From the NCBI RefSeq assembly GCF_002112505.1, contig NZ_NEHW01000001.1, forward strand, positions 124,001 to 188,000: a stretch of 64,000 nucleotides of DNA, read 5' to 3'. Of this stretch, positions 8,172-15,961 are shown one piece after another. The notes beneath the pieces were generated by a model. It saw only the letters and a list, made by a program, of their open reading frames with translations, made no database searches and had not been told where the DNA came from. Position 1 is the first letter of the stretch. Each line of letters begins with the position of its first letter. The position numbers were made by a program, and so were the translations under genes. The DNA is from Pseudomonas sp. R28(2017). GTDB lineage: Bacteria; Pseudomonadota; Gammaproteobacteria; Pseudomonadales; Pseudomonadaceae.

Positions 8172-8327
8172 ATGACTACCATGCGTAGACGCCATCCTCG
8201 CCGCTCGTCGGCACCTCGCAATAAAACCGTGTACGTTCACGCCTATCCACGCTTCCGCTTAGGCCGCTGGGAACATGTCTGCCAGCACTACCGGAGTGCT
8301 CCGCATCAACTCACCTTCGAGTTCTAA
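8172..8327 (+). CDS. small basic hypothetical protein
   Basis: 51 residues, MTTMRRRHPRRSSAPRNKTV onward, very rich in Arg and His at the N-terminus and ending in aromatic residues (LTFEF). ATG 8172 is preceded by AGAGAG. A longer in-frame start at 8142 would place the start inside the inverted repeat, so I prefer the shorter form. Family unknown. The composition would suit nucleic-acid binding, but that is only inference. Confidence 0.45.
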   Translation: MTTMRRRHPRRSSAPRNKTVYVHAYPRFRLGRWEHVCQHYRSAPHQLTFEF

Positions 8328-8334
8328 GCCAACA

Positions 8335-8358
8335 GGCCACACCTCTCTGGGTGTGGCC
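8335..8358. terminator. perfect 9-bp hairpin between small genes
   Basis: ggccacacc (8335-8343) and ggtgtggcc (8350-8358) form a perfect stem with a 6-base loop, right after the stop of the preceding small gene. There is no clear T-run, so it may instead be an RNA-processing or stabilising hairpin. Confidence 0.5.
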
Positions 8359-8391
8359 ACCCCACTGACATTGACTACCACGAGGTATCCC

Positions 8392-8586
8392 ATGGCAGAG
8401 AAAGTGACTTGTGATGTGTGCGGCTCAATCTACAGCTTCCAAGCGATCAAGATCCCGGTGAGAGACAAGGACAGCATCGAATGCTTCGTCTGCGACAACC
8501 GCCTAAAGAGCTGGAACGGTGCGAAGATGTGGTCGGCTGAACTCCTGGAACGACACGAGAACCATAAGCCCAATCCGGCTGAATAG
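8392..8586 (+). CDS. small zinc-ribbon hypothetical protein
   Basis: 64 residues starting MAEKVTCDVCGSIYSF. Two CxxC pairs (CDVC and CFVC) about 25 residues apart form a probable zinc ribbon, and a short charged tail follows. The frame is open further upstream (to 8275), but that part overlaps the preceding gene and the hairpin, so ATG 8392 is the likely start. Family unknown. Confidence 0.6.
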   Translation: MAEKVTCDVCGSIYSFQAIKIPVRDKDSIECFVCDNRLKSWNGAKMWSAELLERHENHKPNPAE

Positions 8587-8603
8587 AGGATAGCCCTGTG
8601 ATC

Positions 8604-8628
8604 GGCTACGGCAACGTGAGCCGTAGCC
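8604..8628. terminator. perfect 9-bp hairpin between small genes
   Basis: ggctacggc (8604-8612) and gccgtagcc (8620-8628) form a perfect stem with a 7-base loop. It lies 18 bases after the stop of the zinc-ribbon gene and 38 before the next ATG. It has the same position and size as the 8335-8358 hairpin, without a T-run. Confidence 0.5.
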
Positions 8629-8666
8629 ACCCTCACCGTTTACGCACACCGACGAAGCGAGCTGAA

Positions 8667-9098
8667 ATGAATCGAGCAGGCGAACGCGTGGAGCTGCTGG
8701 TCAGCCTCCACAAGAATGAAGCAAGCAAGCTAGACCACTTCATCCTCGGTGCCACACTAGCTATCTGCGCTTACCTAGCCCAAACAAACCCCTACGCTCA
8801 ACTGGGAGTCAACAAAGAGACCTTCCTACTCTGCACACTGCTTGTGTTCGCAACCAGTGCACTCTGCGGATTTAAGCGGCTAGAGGCTGTCGTGGATTCA
8901 ATACGTCTGAATGCCATTGCTCTACAACAGGAAAATGACGCATTGCGAGCCTACATGCTCGAACGGGTCAGAGAGAGTAAAAGGGCCTCAACGTACTACC
9001 TCGCCCGCAACTATCTCCTGGCTGCCGGCACCATCTGCTACCTCGCTACAAAGGTTTGGGCGACCTACCAGAACGACGGATGGATACCAGTTAATTAA
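8667..9098 (+). CDS. hypothetical membrane protein with a central coiled coil
   Basis: 143 residues from ATG 8667 (MNRAGERVELLVSLHKNEAS). Two hydrophobic helices (about 25-42 and 52-70) are followed by a probable cytoplasmic coiled coil (residues 75-110, RLEAVVDSIRLNAIALQQEN) and a third hydrophobic segment near 120-136. The topology resembles small bacterial sensor or effector membrane proteins, but no family is recognised. An exported-protein gene starts 18 bases downstream, so the two are probably co-expressed. Confidence 0.6.
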   Translation: MNRAGERVELLVSLHKNEASKLDHFILGATLAICAYLAQTNPYAQLGVNKETFLLCTLLVFATSALCGFKRLEAVVDSIRLNAIALQQENDALRAYMLERVRESKRASTYYLARNYLLAAGTICYLATKVWATYQNDGWIPVN

Positions 9099-9116
9099 CC
9101 AAGGAAGACAATCTCA

Positions 9117-9491
9117 ATGCTCCGTACGTCCGCCTTGTTAGCGCTTCTCGCCTCTTCATCAACACTCGCCGCCTACTACACTGAAGCACCTGACCCGGCC
9201 TACGAGAAAGCGAGCATTGCCCTCTTCTGCATGAACCACTTCTACAACCGCACGAAGGGGCATCTTGGACTTCAAGCCGGAATGGCGGCACAACAAGACC
9301 TCGCCAAGCAACTGACTTCACTTCCTGACGGCGAGAAGCTTGCAGATAACCTCAGGCTAGCCCTGGACTCGATGACAAAGGACGAAGGCAATAAGGCAGT
9401 CTCGCCCTTTTGTTGGCAATACATCCCATCAGATCACGGCCTGACGTCGGACCAGATCGAACACTTCCTGAAACACAGCTCCCTAGACTGA
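9117..9491 (+). CDS. hypothetical exported protein
   Basis: 124 residues with a clear signal peptide (MLRTSALLALLASSSTLAAYY; predicted cleavage after about residue 19). The mature part has two cysteines (CMNHF and FCWQY) that could form a disulfide and is mostly helical in character. It has no recognised domain. It follows the membrane-protein gene by 18 bases with AAGGAAG ahead of the ATG. A periplasmic partner of that membrane protein is a reasonable guess. Confidence 0.6.
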   Translation: MLRTSALLALLASSSTLAAYYTEAPDPAYEKASIALFCMNHFYNRTKGHLGLQAGMAAQQDLAKQLTSLPDGEKLADNLRLALDSMTKDEGNKAVSPFCWQYIPSDHGLTSDQIEHFLKHSSLD

Positions 9492-9652
9492 GATACCCGC
9501 CCCGCCGCCGGAAATGGGTTGCTTGGGGTGGGGGCCAATCTGTTTGCCAGCCCGGAAAATAACCCTGAGCTATCTGCACTAGAATCAGACAGTTCTACCC
9601 GAGCGAGTGGGTTAGCAATTCAAGCCACTGATACCTAAGGGCGATGTTGACG

Positions 9653-9847
9653 ATGTACACGACCTACATAACCTACAAAGGCATCGTCTACACCGCTACC
9701 TACTCCGTTGGTGACGGCATGGTGAAGGTGCGGACAGCGCTCTACGGAGAAGCTTCGACCCAAATCAGCAACACACCGGTAGAGTGGTTAGCCCGCAACC
9801 TTCTGCAATCACTGATTACTGATGCAGATAGTAAAGGTCGACTCTGA
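9653..9847 (+). CDS. small hypothetical protein
   Basis: 64 residues, MYTTYITYKGIVYTATYSVG onward, with an alternating beta-strand pattern. An alternative ATG lies at 9644 but is too close to the AAGGG ribosome site at 9636-9640. It stands about 160 bases after the exported protein. Family unknown. Confidence 0.45.
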   Translation: MYTTYITYKGIVYTATYSVGDGMVKVRTALYGEASTQISNTPVEWLARNLLQSLITDADSKGRL

Positions 9848-9946
9848 AACCAGCCTGCCGCCAAAAGTGCTTAGCGGCCCCCTCACCCGGTCAGTGGGAA
9901 CGCCAGGAATCTAAAAATAAGTTGAGAGACCGTCCAGGCACGACGA

Positions 9947-9966
9947 AGCCCGCACAGAGGCGGGCT
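9947..9966 (-). terminator. terminator-like hairpin after the resolvase gene
   Basis: agcccgc and gcgggct (9947-9953, 9960-9966) form a perfect 7-bp stem with a 6-base loop, 20 bases beyond the resolvase stop on the minus strand. The T-rich tail is weak. Confidence 0.55.
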
Positions 9967-9985
9967 GTAGGCACTGATAAATCGC

Positions 9986-10624
9986 TTACGACTTCATCTC
10001 ACGTTTGATCCTGTAGACAGTGGCCACACCGCACTCAGCGAGCTTAGCTACATCATCAGCTGACATGGTTGGGTGCTTAGCCATGATTGCAGTCACCTTC
10101 TCCCACATTGCAGTGTTCTTGCCCTTACCCGCAGGCTTCCACTCAGGATCAGCTGCACGCTTGTTCTCCAAGCCCTGCTTGATCCGTTCAACACGCTTCT
10201 CCTGATCGAGCCTTGCCATTGTCGCCATCAGATCTAGAAGCATGTTGTTAATCACTTCCATGATCTGGCCGGTGATCCCTCTGTCTTCAACCATCATATG
10301 ACTGGTGGGCAGGTCAGCAATGACCAGACGTAGCCCCTTGCCCTTGATCGTGGCCTTGAGCGTTTCCCAATCAGTCTGCGACAGCCTGCTGAGGCGATCC
10401 ACCGACTCAACCAGCAGCACCTCACCCTTCTCAGCAGTATCGAGCAGACGCATCAGTTCAGGGCGGTTGAGCTTGGTGCCGCTGATGTTCTCGCTGTAGG
10501 TGGCAACAACTGACAATCCCTTCTCAGCAGCGAACGCTTCAAGCAGCGACTTGGCACGCAGAGCGTCCTGATCCTTAGTGGATGCACGGAGATACAGATG
10601 AGCTTTGGGGCTGTGGGCGTTCAT
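9986..10624 (-). CDS. small serine recombinase (resolvase/invertase family)
   Basis: 212 residues. The catalytic domain starts AHLYLRASTKDQD with Ser15 as probable nucleophile, followed by VLLVESVDRLSR. The long E-helix region (IMEVINNMLLDLMATMARLDQ) follows. The C-terminal helix-turn-helix is at about 165-208 (MSADDVAKLAECGVATVYRI). That size and layout fit resolvases/invertases rather than integrases. It could resolve dimers, invert a segment or mobilise the repeat-flanked module nearby. AAGGA lies 9 bases before the ATG. It is distinct from the large integrase at the left end, so the element carries two unrelated serine recombinases. Confidence 0.85.
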   Translation of the reverse strand: MNAHSPKAHLYLRASTKDQDALRAKSLLEAFAAEKGLSVVATYSENISGTKLNRPELMRLLDTAEKGEVLLVESVDRLSRLSQTDWETLKATIKGKGLRLVIADLPTSHMMVEDRGITGQIMEVINNMLLDLMATMARLDQEKRVERIKQGLENKRAADPEWKPAGKGKNTAMWEKVTAIMAKHPTMSADDVAKLAECGVATVYRIKREMKS

Positions 10625-10626
10625 GG

Positions 10627-10707
10627 CTAACTATCCTTTGTAGTCTGCTTCTATAGACTAATGATAAATCGATCACTTAGCTATCCGCAATAGATATTTG
10701 ATAGTTA
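10627..10707. repeat. ctatc/gatag repeats upstream of the resolvase (candidate recombination or operator site)
   Basis: taactatc (10628-10635) and gatagtta (10700-10707) are perfect inverted copies about 64 bases apart. Another ctatcc lies at 10681 and an agtct/agact pair between them. Resolvases commonly bind repeated sites just upstream of their own gene. The gatagtt core also occurs in the 25-bp direct repeats at 12039 and 13473. Confidence 0.35.
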
Positions 10708-10757
10708 ACAGATGTCACCTCTCGCACTACTAAAGGAGTCTACTTCTCTGATAGCGA

Positions 10758-10964
10758 TCATTCATCAGATCGAAGCGCCTCGATGCCTTTGGCGATTCCC
10801 TCAGCGTTTGCATCGAGGGTGGCCAGTGCACTCAACACGTTCTCATGCACGTTTGTTGACCCCCTCTGCTTGATCCACAAGCTCACCTCTTCCACCGCTG
10901 CACGTAAGGCAGTTTGGTTGAGGTGCAACAGCTCCAGGGCATCCGCCGTGATCTGGTCTTTCAT
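10758..10964 (-). CDS. small hypothetical protein
   Basis: 68 residues, MKDQITADALELLHLNQTAL onward, entirely helical in character with heptad-like spacing (LHLNQTALRAAVEEVSLWI). AGGAG lies 8 bases before ATG 10964. It is in the same orientation as the resolvase and upstream of it, so the two may share a transcript. Family unknown. Confidence 0.5.
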   Translation of the reverse strand: MKDQITADALELLHLNQTALRAAVEEVSLWIKQRGSTNVHENVLSALATLDANAEGIAKGIEALRSDE

Positions 10965-11280
10965 CAGCTCTCCTAAGCGATTTCGATGGGTCGGATCGTC
11001 GCAGATGTTAGGACACGGTGCCAACCAATGACGAGGGTGGGCGAATCGATGCTGTCCGGCAGAAACCGAGCAATTCGACGTGGATTCTGAAATCTGCGTG
11101 CGAAAACTCAAATCTAAATGAGAATAACGCATCGGACTTAGCCGCCCAACCCTACAGCCCACGCAGAATGCTGACTACAGACGGGTTACACCTTAAATCT
11201 ACCAACAGCAACTGAATGTACACGTAGGATAAACCAGGGTTAATCGAGGTATTATCATGGTTTTGACGAAGGAACGCACA
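10965..11280. other. divergent intergenic region, no gene seen
   Basis: 316 bases separate the minus-strand helical protein and the plus-strand orphan gene, so divergent promoters are expected here. A short ORF at 11018-11215 has no ribosome site and poor protein character. I see no clear promoter hexamers or repeats. Confidence 0.4.
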
Positions 11281-11943
11281 ATGACCATCACCCTGCTTGA
11301 AATCGGTAAAAACCCAGACGAGCCATTCCACGTTACGATGATGCTGCCGCTACCAGCAGAAACCCCATTCGGAAACTTCCAGCTTAAATGGATGGATATG
11401 TTTTCACGACTGAATGAGGTGAATCGTCAGATCATCACCAGTTATAACAACTGGCAAGCGGCAGTCACAGGCAGCATTGAGGACAGCATGGAAGGCGTTT
11501 TCAACACACACCGTTTCTCAACAGAGTATGCCGTCTCAGGCATGCGTAGAGTTGCGGATGAATTCGTAGCACTTATCTGGTGTTTACAGAAACTCGAAGA
11601 GACAGGAGATTACCCCAAGCGAATCGAAATAGATATGCTGGGACTTGTCCTCAAACATTCTTACGATGGCCCAAAAGACATATTCAAGAGAAACATAGAA
11701 CTAATCAAACTACTCAACGATCTTTCCAATACATTCAAACACTCATTCATTCAATCCGATATTGCACGAATCGGTAAAGAAGAGCCACTAATCCTAGCAT
11801 TGAATCTCGAACGGGCAGATCTAAAAAACACCCCCAAGCCCTACGTTGTGCGGATGTCAGAATTTGTTGCCCAATACAATAAATTCTTCCATGATTGCCA
11901 TGAATGGCTTCACCAGTGGTGCCGAGTCAAGAAAGAGCAATAG
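11281..11943 (+). CDS. hypothetical protein, AT-rich orphan cargo gene
   Basis: 220 residues from ATG 11281 (MTITLLEIGKNPDEPFHVTM), with AAGGA 8 bases ahead. The 11257 ATG upstream has no ribosome site. It is a soluble, mostly helical protein without membrane segments. The C-terminal half contains LLNDLSNTFKHSFIQSD, reminiscent of HEPN-like helical bundles, but this is weak. Base composition is the most AT-rich in the element, suggesting separate acquisition. It is isolated between two divergent or convergent units. Confidence 0.65.
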   Translation: MTITLLEIGKNPDEPFHVTMMLPLPAETPFGNFQLKWMDMFSRLNEVNRQIITSYNNWQAAVTGSIEDSMEGVFNTHRFSTEYAVSGMRRVADEFVALIWCLQKLEETGDYPKRIEIDMLGLVLKHSYDGPKDIFKRNIELIKLLNDLSNTFKHSFIQSDIARIGKEEPLILALNLERADLKNTPKPYVVRMSEFVAQYNKFFHDCHEWLHQWCRVKKEQ

Positions 11944-12038
11944 ACAATTGCTGCCCAATTAGCTTGTAACGCTTTTCAGGGTAGCAATGCGGCTGGAGGC
12001 CACGTATTCAAAGGGCTGTAGCGATTCAACACTCTGCG

Positions 12039-12063
12039 GCACCCCTATCAGAGATAGTTGCAG
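12039..12063 (+). repeat. 25-bp direct repeat, copy 1
   Basis: gcacc-c-ctatcagagatagttgcag. It matches copy 2 at 13473-13497 at 24 of 25 positions, and each copy contains the small dyad ctatc-aga-gatag. With copy 2 it brackets the HNH and zinc-ribbon genes. A ttgtaacgct decamer also precedes both copies (11964-11973, 13419-13428). A third partial copy, ctatcagaga, lies on the minus strand at 10745-10754. Confidence 0.7.
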
Positions 12064-12094
12064 TAGGCGTGTTCGTTTCTTCCAAGCATGAGAA

Positions 12095-12118
12095 AGCCCC
12101 GCCATCACTGGCGGGGCT
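12095..12118 (-). terminator. intrinsic terminator of the right-arm operon
   Basis: agccccgcc and ggcggggct (12095-12103, 12110-12118) form a perfect 9-bp GC-rich stem with a 6-base loop, five bases beyond the HNH stop. On the minus strand the stem runs into ttctc. Confidence 0.75.
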
Positions 12119-12122
12119 GATG

Positions 12123-13238
12123 TTAGTAGGGTGCAGCCAAGGTGTAGGCAGTACCTGACTCTGAAGCAATCGCATGGAATGGGATCTTAAGCGGTGCATA
12201 TGCAAGCACCCGCTCTAGACCATCATCATCGCACTCAGCCTCTACAGCAGGAGTGTTACGACTAATCATATCGTCAAGGATGCCCGACACTACATCAAAC
12301 TCTTTGCCATGCAACAAATCGAACAGAGCTTGCTCTTCTTCAGACTGAACACTCCACTTAGCTCGCAGCGGCATTAGAGCATCAACCTCCTGCATCCGCT
12401 CGACTATCACGGACAGATCAGGACGGTATTGCACGAAGCGTTCAAGCTCGTGGCGCAGCACATCGAATGACTGGAACACGTAGCGCTTCACAGCGAATGA
12501 TCCAGGCAGGAGATGCTGTAGTTCATTCTTCAGATCGGACAATGCCTTTGTACTCATCCCGTCCAATGCGTCAATGTGTTTACGGTGCTCAGGATTGAAT
12601 GGGTCGAGATGATCGTTTAGCCAATCCATATGTTTGAACCGCTGTGATGGCTGTAGCTTGGCGATACGTACAAACTCTTCAACCACCTGCTCACCAATGT
12701 AGGAGATCACCCGATCAAGCACTGACCCTTCTGCCTCAGACGCTTTAACGGCGTAGGCAGATGCAATGCCTGTTCGGCTGATCTTCTTGCCGTATCCGAA
12801 GTGAGATGTACCGTGCGCCTTGTTCATGCTCTTAGGGGCTAAACACAGATTCTCAGCATGGAGCAAACCACCATTCTCAACAGGGGCGATATGGGAAATC
12901 TCAAAGTCACGCACTGACCCGTACTGGTTCGCACGAAACGCGTACTTCCATACATTGTATAGATGAGTCAGCGTTGCCGCTGTGTGTCCAGTGAGGATCT
13001 CCAACGTGCCAGCACGCTTACACTCTCTGGCGAGGTAAAAGAAGAATGGAGTACGCCGAGCCTTATCCAGACGATCAACGCGAGGGCGTTTCTTGTTCTG
13101 CACCCTGGTGGCACAGGTAGAGTTGCAGTACAGCTTCTTGGCATTGGATGTGCTGAATGGTTTCTTGCAGTCAGGGTTCTTACAGCGGCGTGTCTTGCGT
13201 ACTGCCTTAGTCTTTGTTGCTTGTGTTGCTTTGGTCAT
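12123..13238 (-). CDS. HNH-like endonuclease with an N-terminal zinc ribbon
   Basis: 371 residues. A Cys4 zinc ribbon lies at about 19-42 (CKNPDC ... YCNSTC). The HNH-like core at 112-142 reads FEISHIAPVENGG then HAENLCLAPKSMNKAHG, giving His117, Asn130 and His142 as likely metal or catalytic residues. A long helical C-terminal region of unknown role follows. The start ATG 13238 has AGGAG 6 bases ahead and lies inside the preceding small zinc-ribbon gene (32-bp overlap), so the pair is translationally coupled. Free-standing HNH genes are common in phages, where they act in packaging or homing. Position between two 25-bp direct repeats supports a mobile module. Confidence 0.8.
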   Translation of the reverse strand: MTKATQATKTKAVRKTRRCKNPDCKKPFSTSNAKKLYCNSTCATRVQNKKRPRVDRLDKARRTPFFFYLARECKRAGTLEILTGHTAATLTHLYNVWKYAFRANQYGSVRDFEISHIAPVENGGLLHAENLCLAPKSMNKAHGTSHFGYGKKISRTGIASAYAVKASEAEGSVLDRVISYIGEQVVEEFVRIAKLQPSQRFKHMDWLNDHLDPFNPEHRKHIDALDGMSTKALSDLKNELQHLLPGSFAVKRYVFQSFDVLRHELERFVQYRPDLSVIVERMQEVDALMPLRAKWSVQSEEEQALFDLLHGKEFDVVSGILDDMISRNTPAVEAECDDDGLERVLAYAPLKIPFHAIASESGTAYTLAAPY

Positions 13239-13380
13239 TAATAGCTCCTGTCAGGATGGCTGTGGATTGGGTTTCACCTTGATTGGCGTTGTATTCGATA
13301 CGGCACTGACTGGAGCAGAACGGGTTGGCTCGCTTCTTGTAAGTGACATGACCGCAATTGCGGCAGGTGCAGAGTTTCAT
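13207..13380 (-). CDS. small zinc-ribbon protein coupled to the HNH gene
   Basis: 57 residues, MKLCTCRNCGHVTYKKRANP onward. The pattern CxxC-x12-CxxxC (CRNC ... FCSSQC) matches the zinc ribbon at the N-terminus of the HNH protein. AGGAG lies 6 bases before ATG 13380; the ATG six bases upstream is too close to it. It overlaps the HNH gene by 32 bases. Function unknown; a DNA-binding adaptor for the nuclease is inference. Confidence 0.6.
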   Translation of the reverse strand: MKLCTCRNCGHVTYKKRANPFCSSQCRIEYNANQGETQSTAILTGAINDQSNTSNKD

Positions 13381-13472
13381 AAGCATCTCCTGTTTAGTGC
13401 AGTGCTCTCGCACTGAAGTTGTAACGCTAAAAATGGCTGCATCCCTTACGGGACGCGGCTTAGACGGCAATT

Positions 13473-13497
13473 GCACCACTATCAGAGATAGTTGCAG
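13473..13497 (+). repeat. 25-bp direct repeat, copy 2
   Basis: gcacc-a-ctatcagagatagttgcag; one mismatch to copy 1 at 12039-12063, same orientation. Three bases separate it from the stop codon of the next gene (13500). Confidence 0.7.
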
Positions 13498-13499
13498 GA

Positions 13500-13712
13500 T
13501 CATTGCATTCGATTGCGATCCATTGCCTTGCTGATGTACCCCTTCATTGCCTCTCGCTCATGTGAGAACTGCACTTGTACATCATTGCGATGTTCCAGAA
13601 CGAGATGAGCCGCAGCCAATCTGGCATCATTCTCAGCAGCAGATGCAAACCAGAGTGCAGAACAAATCGAGATAGTGCAGGCGATAGCAATCGCCTTGAT
13701 ATCTTTAATCAT
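13500..13712 (-). CDS. small hypothetical protein with an N-terminal signal or anchor helix
   Basis: 70 residues, MIKDIKAIAIACTISICSAL onward. A hydrophobic N-terminal helix ends at about residue 25, and a helical charged remainder follows. AAGGA lies 5 bases before ATG 13712. It is the gene directly after the tape-measure-like gene, a place where phages often encode tail-assembly or lysis accessory proteins, but no family is recognised. Confidence 0.5.
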   Translation of the reverse strand: MIKDIKAIAIACTISICSALWFASAAENDARLAAAHLVLEHRNDVQVQFSHEREAMKGYISKAMDRNRMQ

Positions 13713-13756
13713 GGTTATCCTTATTAATGGAAAGGCCAGCATTACACTGGCCGAAT

Positions 13757-15961
13757 TTAGTGAGCTTCGCTTAGATCTGCATTCGTTTGTTGGAATGCCT
13801 TACCTAGCTTCTGATCCACTTCCTTACCTACGATGCGGGCAAGCTGATCTGGATCACTAGACGAAGCGTTTACAGTTACATTGAGGACTGGCGAGTTCGT
13901 GACATTGTTTGTGGTGGAGTTGTTAACGTTGTTCACCACAGGCTCACGCTCTCTCGTACCCTCATCACCCTTCGCCACAGCTGTTGCATACGGTGTGCGA
14001 TTTGCAGACTCCACCCCTGCCCTCACAAGCCCCTGGAGCATTGGCGAGGTCATAAGCTCTTCTAGTCGCTTCGATAGTTGGCTTGTGTCGAGCTTCGATG
14101 TGTCGAGTGCAGGCGGCACCGGATTCACCGGAGAGTCAGCTGGCACCTTGAGCTTGTTTGCTTCGCCCTGCTTGTAATCAGGGACACCCAAGAACCAGTT
14201 CCAGAATTTGCCGACTGGCCCGCCCTGATGCTGTGTGCTGCCTTCTACACCGGAGTAATCATGGCTACCCACCATGCCCAAATTCACAGGCAGATCAGCC
14301 GTAGTCATACGGTCTTGCGCCTGCTGTTGATCGCTCTTCTTGGAACCATCGAGATTATTGCCAGCGGCAAAGTTCAGCATGCTGGTTGCCAGTTTGGTCA
14401 GCCCGATATCGAACTGTGTGAGCGTGATCTGTAATGGCTGCAACGCCTGATTCAGTTGCCGCTCCGCCTCAATCCGCTCGTGGATAACGTCTTTCAATTC
14501 CTGGCTGGAGTTGAGCCTGTTGGCACTCATATATTGCTGGTTGGTAGCTCTGATCTGGTCGGCATCAATCGACTTCATCTGCTTCGCCAATACGTCTTGG
14601 TTAGCAGTGAGGTAATTCGCCATACCCTGATCGAAGTCCTTGGCGAGGATGTTGCCTTTGGTGACTTGAGCCTTAAACCATGCGGCCTGCTCTTCAGGCT
14701 TACCCTTGAACTTCAACCGCTCTGCCGCTGCTGCACGAATTGAGCTTGCCACTGGCCCGCCGATAGCATCGAACAGATCGTTTACATCAGATCCCTCAGG
14801 CTTGCCCTTCGATCTGATCTGCCCAAGCTGGTAGGCAGCACGTTTGGCCTGTTCCTTGTCCAGGGCAGCAGCACGGAACACTGCACTCTGGTCTTCATAC
14901 ACCTTAATAGCCTGATCGAGCGTCTTACCAATGGCAATCTGACCTTGTACGAAATTGGCGAACACCTTGGCGTTTTCAACCGATAGCTCCTGCCCGTACT
15001 TGTTGGACAGGTCTACGAAAGCATCACGTGCACGCTTCTGGTTAGCTGGATTCTTACCGCCTGCTGTCTCTAAACTCGTGTTGAACTGCTCTGCTGTATT
15101 CGCCCCTTCCTGCCGTTGCTTCACACGCTCGTTGAAATAGCTGGCTGCTTGAGTCAGGGCATACAAAGCTGCACCAGCAGCACCCAAGGCAATGGAGAAC
15201 GAACTGAGATCCATACCCGATCCACTGGCACGGCTAGCACGAGTGGCTTCCCAATGCTGCTGCCGTTGCTGTGCCCATGCGAATCGCTCTGTACGCTGCT
15301 GGTGAGCCTCTTCCTGGCGACGCTCACGACTCTTGGAAGCCTGCTGCTGTTCAGTGAATCGCTGTGCTTGCCTGATTCCACGCTCACGAGCTTCGATTAG
15401 TGCAAGCTCAACCCGCTTGGTGACGGACAGCGACTGTAGGTGCTTCTGCTGCATGATCTGAGTACGGGCTTGCTGCTGGGCTAAGATCGACTCCAGACGT
15501 GTTTGCTGGGTCTTGGCAGCAGCCACAGAGGCGTTGTTCTTGATCTCTTGCCCTTGCACCCTCAATCGCTCCATGTTGGCTTTATGGGCCTTCGCCGCCG
15601 TCACTGCCTCCTGTTGCTTCTGCCTGATGAGAGCCGTGGCAATCGCTACCTCCTGTTTGGAACCTGCAAATTGAAGTTTCTGCTGTGCCAGCTCAGCGGC
15701 GAATGTCGCACGCTTCGCCTTCTGCACAGCCACTTCCAGCCTTAGCTCACGATTCAGGTGATGATTAACCTTGGCATCAGTTCTCGCTGTAGTCGCCTTG
15801 GGAGTTAACCCCATCTTCTTGGCAAGCTGGTCTGCCTGCTTTGACATGTCTTTCATTCGCTGCTCAACCTGATTCAAGTGCGAGTTGAACCGTTGCAGCC
15901 CCGACACATCCACCTTGAAATCAAGCAGACCCGTGAGCTTGGCAATCACTTCCTGATTCAT
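13757..15961 (-). CDS. tape-measure-like phage tail protein
   Basis: 734 residues. The first 240 are long helical, Gln/Ala/Arg-rich coiled coil (KQADQLAKKMGLTPKATTAR and similar stretches), as in tail tape-measure N-termini. A short hydrophobic segment follows (SIALGAAGAALYALTQAASYF, about 255-275). Then comes a helical domain and a C-terminal part ending in a predicted low-complexity linker and beta-like NNSTTNNVTNSPVLNVTVNA. Tape measures set tail length and help DNA entry in siphophages and myophages. GGAGG lies 6 bases before the ATG, inside the end of the upstream gene (4-bp overlap). No other recognisable virion gene accompanies it. Confidence 0.7.
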   Translation of the reverse strand: MNQEVIAKLTGLLDFKVDVSGLQRFNSHLNQVEQRMKDMSKQADQLAKKMGLTPKATTARTDAKVNHHLNRELRLEVAVQKAKRATFAAELAQQKLQFAGSKQEVAIATALIRQKQQEAVTAAKAHKANMERLRVQGQEIKNNASVAAAKTQQTRLESILAQQQARTQIMQQKHLQSLSVTKRVELALIEARERGIRQAQRFTEQQQASKSRERRQEEAHQQRTERFAWAQQRQQHWEATRASRASGSGMDLSSFSIALGAAGAALYALTQAASYFNERVKQRQEGANTAEQFNTSLETAGGKNPANQKRARDAFVDLSNKYGQELSVENAKVFANFVQGQIAIGKTLDQAIKVYEDQSAVFRAAALDKEQAKRAAYQLGQIRSKGKPEGSDVNDLFDAIGGPVASSIRAAAAERLKFKGKPEEQAAWFKAQVTKGNILAKDFDQGMANYLTANQDVLAKQMKSIDADQIRATNQQYMSANRLNSSQELKDVIHERIEAERQLNQALQPLQITLTQFDIGLTKLATSMLNFAAGNNLDGSKKSDQQQAQDRMTTADLPVNLGMVGSHDYSGVEGSTQHQGGPVGKFWNWFLGVPDYKQGEANKLKVPADSPVNPVPPALDTSKLDTSQLSKRLEELMTSPMLQGLVRAGVESANRTPYATAVAKGDEGTREREPVVNNVNNSTTNNVTNSPVLNVTVNASSSDPDQLARIVGKEVDQKLGKAFQQTNADLSEAH

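Noticed and set aside
11018..11215. 65-residue ORF between the helical protein and the orphan cargo gene
   Set aside because: No ribosome site, odd composition, and it lies over the expected divergent promoter region.
11964..12063. The two repeat regions near the HNH gene as integron attC sites
   Set aside because: The core sequences do not fit RYYYAAC/GTTRRRY, there is no IntI-type integrase, and the genes between are overlapping rather than single cassettes.
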